From contig NZ_CABPSL010000019.1 in the NCBI RefSeq assembly GCF_902459665.1, positions 1-64,000 on the forward strand: a DNA stretch of 64,000 nucleotides. Reading direction: 5' to 3'. Source of the DNA: Pandoraea cepalis. GTDB taxonomy: Bacteria; Pseudomonadota; Gammaproteobacteria; Burkholderiales; Burkholderiaceae. The notes beneath the pieces were generated by a model. It worked only from the letters and a program-made list of their open reading frames with translations. It did no database searches and had not been told where the DNA came from. The translations under genes were made by a program, and so were the position numbers. Below, one piece after another: positions 63,294-64,000 of the stretch. Each line of letters starts with the position of its first letter. Positions within the stretch are counted from its first letter, which is position 1.

Positions 63294-64000
63294 ATGCCTG
63301 CCGCCATGCCGCGACTGCAACCCGTCTACCTGCTGGTCATGCCCGACGCGCTGCTGCTCGACGTGGCGGCCCCCGCCGAAGCCTTGCGCATGGCCAATCA
63401 CCAGCAGGACGACGTGCGCTTCGTGTTGCACTACGTCGGCACACAGCGCTCAGTCGCCACCTCGATCGGCTTGTACGTCTCGCCGCTCGACATCTTGCCG
63501 GACAACGTTCCCGACGACGCCTGGCTGGTCGTCACGGGAACCGTCGAGAAGCCACTGCCGGTATGGGCGGCGGACGGCGGCACGACACCTGACCATTCTG
63601 CGGTGCCCACCGAAGACGCCGAATCCCTTGCCATCGCGTGGCTTCGGCGGGTCGTGCGCCCCACGCATCAATTGGCCTGCATCTGCACGGGCGCCTTGCT
63701 GGCCGCGCGCGCAGGACTGCTCGACGCCCGCGCCTGCACCACGCACCACGGCAGTTGCGACGCCCTGCGCGCGCTGGCCCCCAGCGCCCGCGTGGCCGAC
63801 AATCGACTTTACGTGCATGACGCAAACGTGTGGACGAGTGCCGGCGTCACGACCGGCCTGGATCTGATGTTGACGCTCATCGCCGACGCCACCGGCCCGT
63901 TGTGTGCGGCAGCCGTCGCGCGGCAGATGGTCGTCTACGCCCGGCGCGCGGGCGCCGACCCGCAGTTGTCCCCGTGGCTCGAAGGCCGCAACCATCTGCA
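63294..64000 (+). CDS. GlxA-family regulator, partial (cut by window)
   Basis: Open frame running off the window. The N-terminal DJ-1/PfpI-like domain starts PVYLLVMPDALLLDVAAPAE and contains the elbow-like ACICTGALLAARAGLLDARA and GVTTGLDLMLTLIADATG, the pattern of GlxA-type AraC regulators. The AraC HTH should follow beyond 64000. Start is ATG 63294 or 63306. Probably controls the catabolic genes just upstream. Confidence 0.8.
   Translation, partial: MPAAMPRLQPVYLLVMPDALLLDVAAPAEALRMANHQQDDVRFVLHYVGTQRSVATSIGLYVSPLDILPDNVPDDAWLVVTGTVEKPLPVWAADGGTTPDHSAVPTEDAESLAIAWLRRVVRPTHQLACICTGALLAARAGLLDARACTTHHGSCDALRALAPSARVADNRLYVHDANVWTSAGVTTGLDLMLTLIADATGPLCAAAVARQMVVYARRAGADPQLSPWLEGRNHL

Noticed and set aside
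1-64000. CRISPR array or rRNA operon
   Set aside because: No regularly spaced repeats of CRISPR type and no rRNA-like conserved blocks were seen.

Overview
The window reads as high-GC betaproteobacterial DNA of Burkholderiaceae type, most like Pandoraea or a close relative. This is judged from the style of the chromosomal genes (OmpR/EnvZ, AhpC/AhpD, IspD/IspF, Mfd, ArgE) and from a Tn4371-like transfer module; no species can be fixed without a search. It has two very different parts. Positions 1 to about 43,630 are a mosaic mobile region ending at the 3' end of a tRNA-Leu(UAG) gene. Positions 43,630-64,000 are ordinary, tightly packed chromosome.

Mobile region, left part (1-20,230): a three-gene heavy-metal RND efflux operon (CzcC-, CzcB- and CzcA-like), a LysR regulator, an entry-exclusion-like lipoprotein, then an intact conjugation cluster traG, an RHH gene, trbBCDEJKLFGI and a DUF2274 gene, closed by a strong hairpin terminator. 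Most joints in this cluster are 4-bp start/stop overlaps. No relaxase is visible, so the origin-processing half of the element must lie outside the window or be lost.

Mobile region, middle (20,430-23,390): DUF3293 gene, metK and ADP-ribosylglycohydrolase. The leader directly before metK carries the sequence hallmarks of a SAM-II riboswitch abutting the Shine-Dalgarno site. A SAM-controlled, element-borne SAM synthetase paired with an ADP-ribose hydrolase is the most interesting cargo here.

Mobile region, decayed part (23,500-37,900): frameshifted or truncated remnants (AlpA-type HTH, CBS-domain protein, large serine recombinase tail, DNA methylase with DPPY motif, DUF6998- and DUF3489-type proteins, SsuA, serine acetyltransferase, FMN reductase, two IS3-family transposases). 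Between them lie apparently intact islands: a Cys-rich triple-repeat protein, a 42-aa membrane protein with a perfect ribosome site, a WYL regulator divergent from a PAS-GGDEF cyclase, an esterase, a StbB-type ATPase, and two paralogous 54-aa proteins.

Mobile region, right part (38,136-43,582): a ParM-like actin with an overlapping small partner, a three-gene set (HTH, tyrosine recombinase, unknown 295 aa), and the excisionase and integrase that abut the tRNA-Leu.

Chromosome: squalene/phytoene synthase family gene; DUF1501 and DUF1800 genes (minus strand); ompR-envZ; ahpC-ahpD with an OxyR-like box upstream; ispD-ispF (minus); mfd; argE; then an amino-acid-type catabolic set (MHS transporter, threonine-dehydratase-like enzyme, ornithine cyclodeaminase family enzyme, isochorismatase-like hydrolase) and the start of a GlxA-type regulator that runs off the window.
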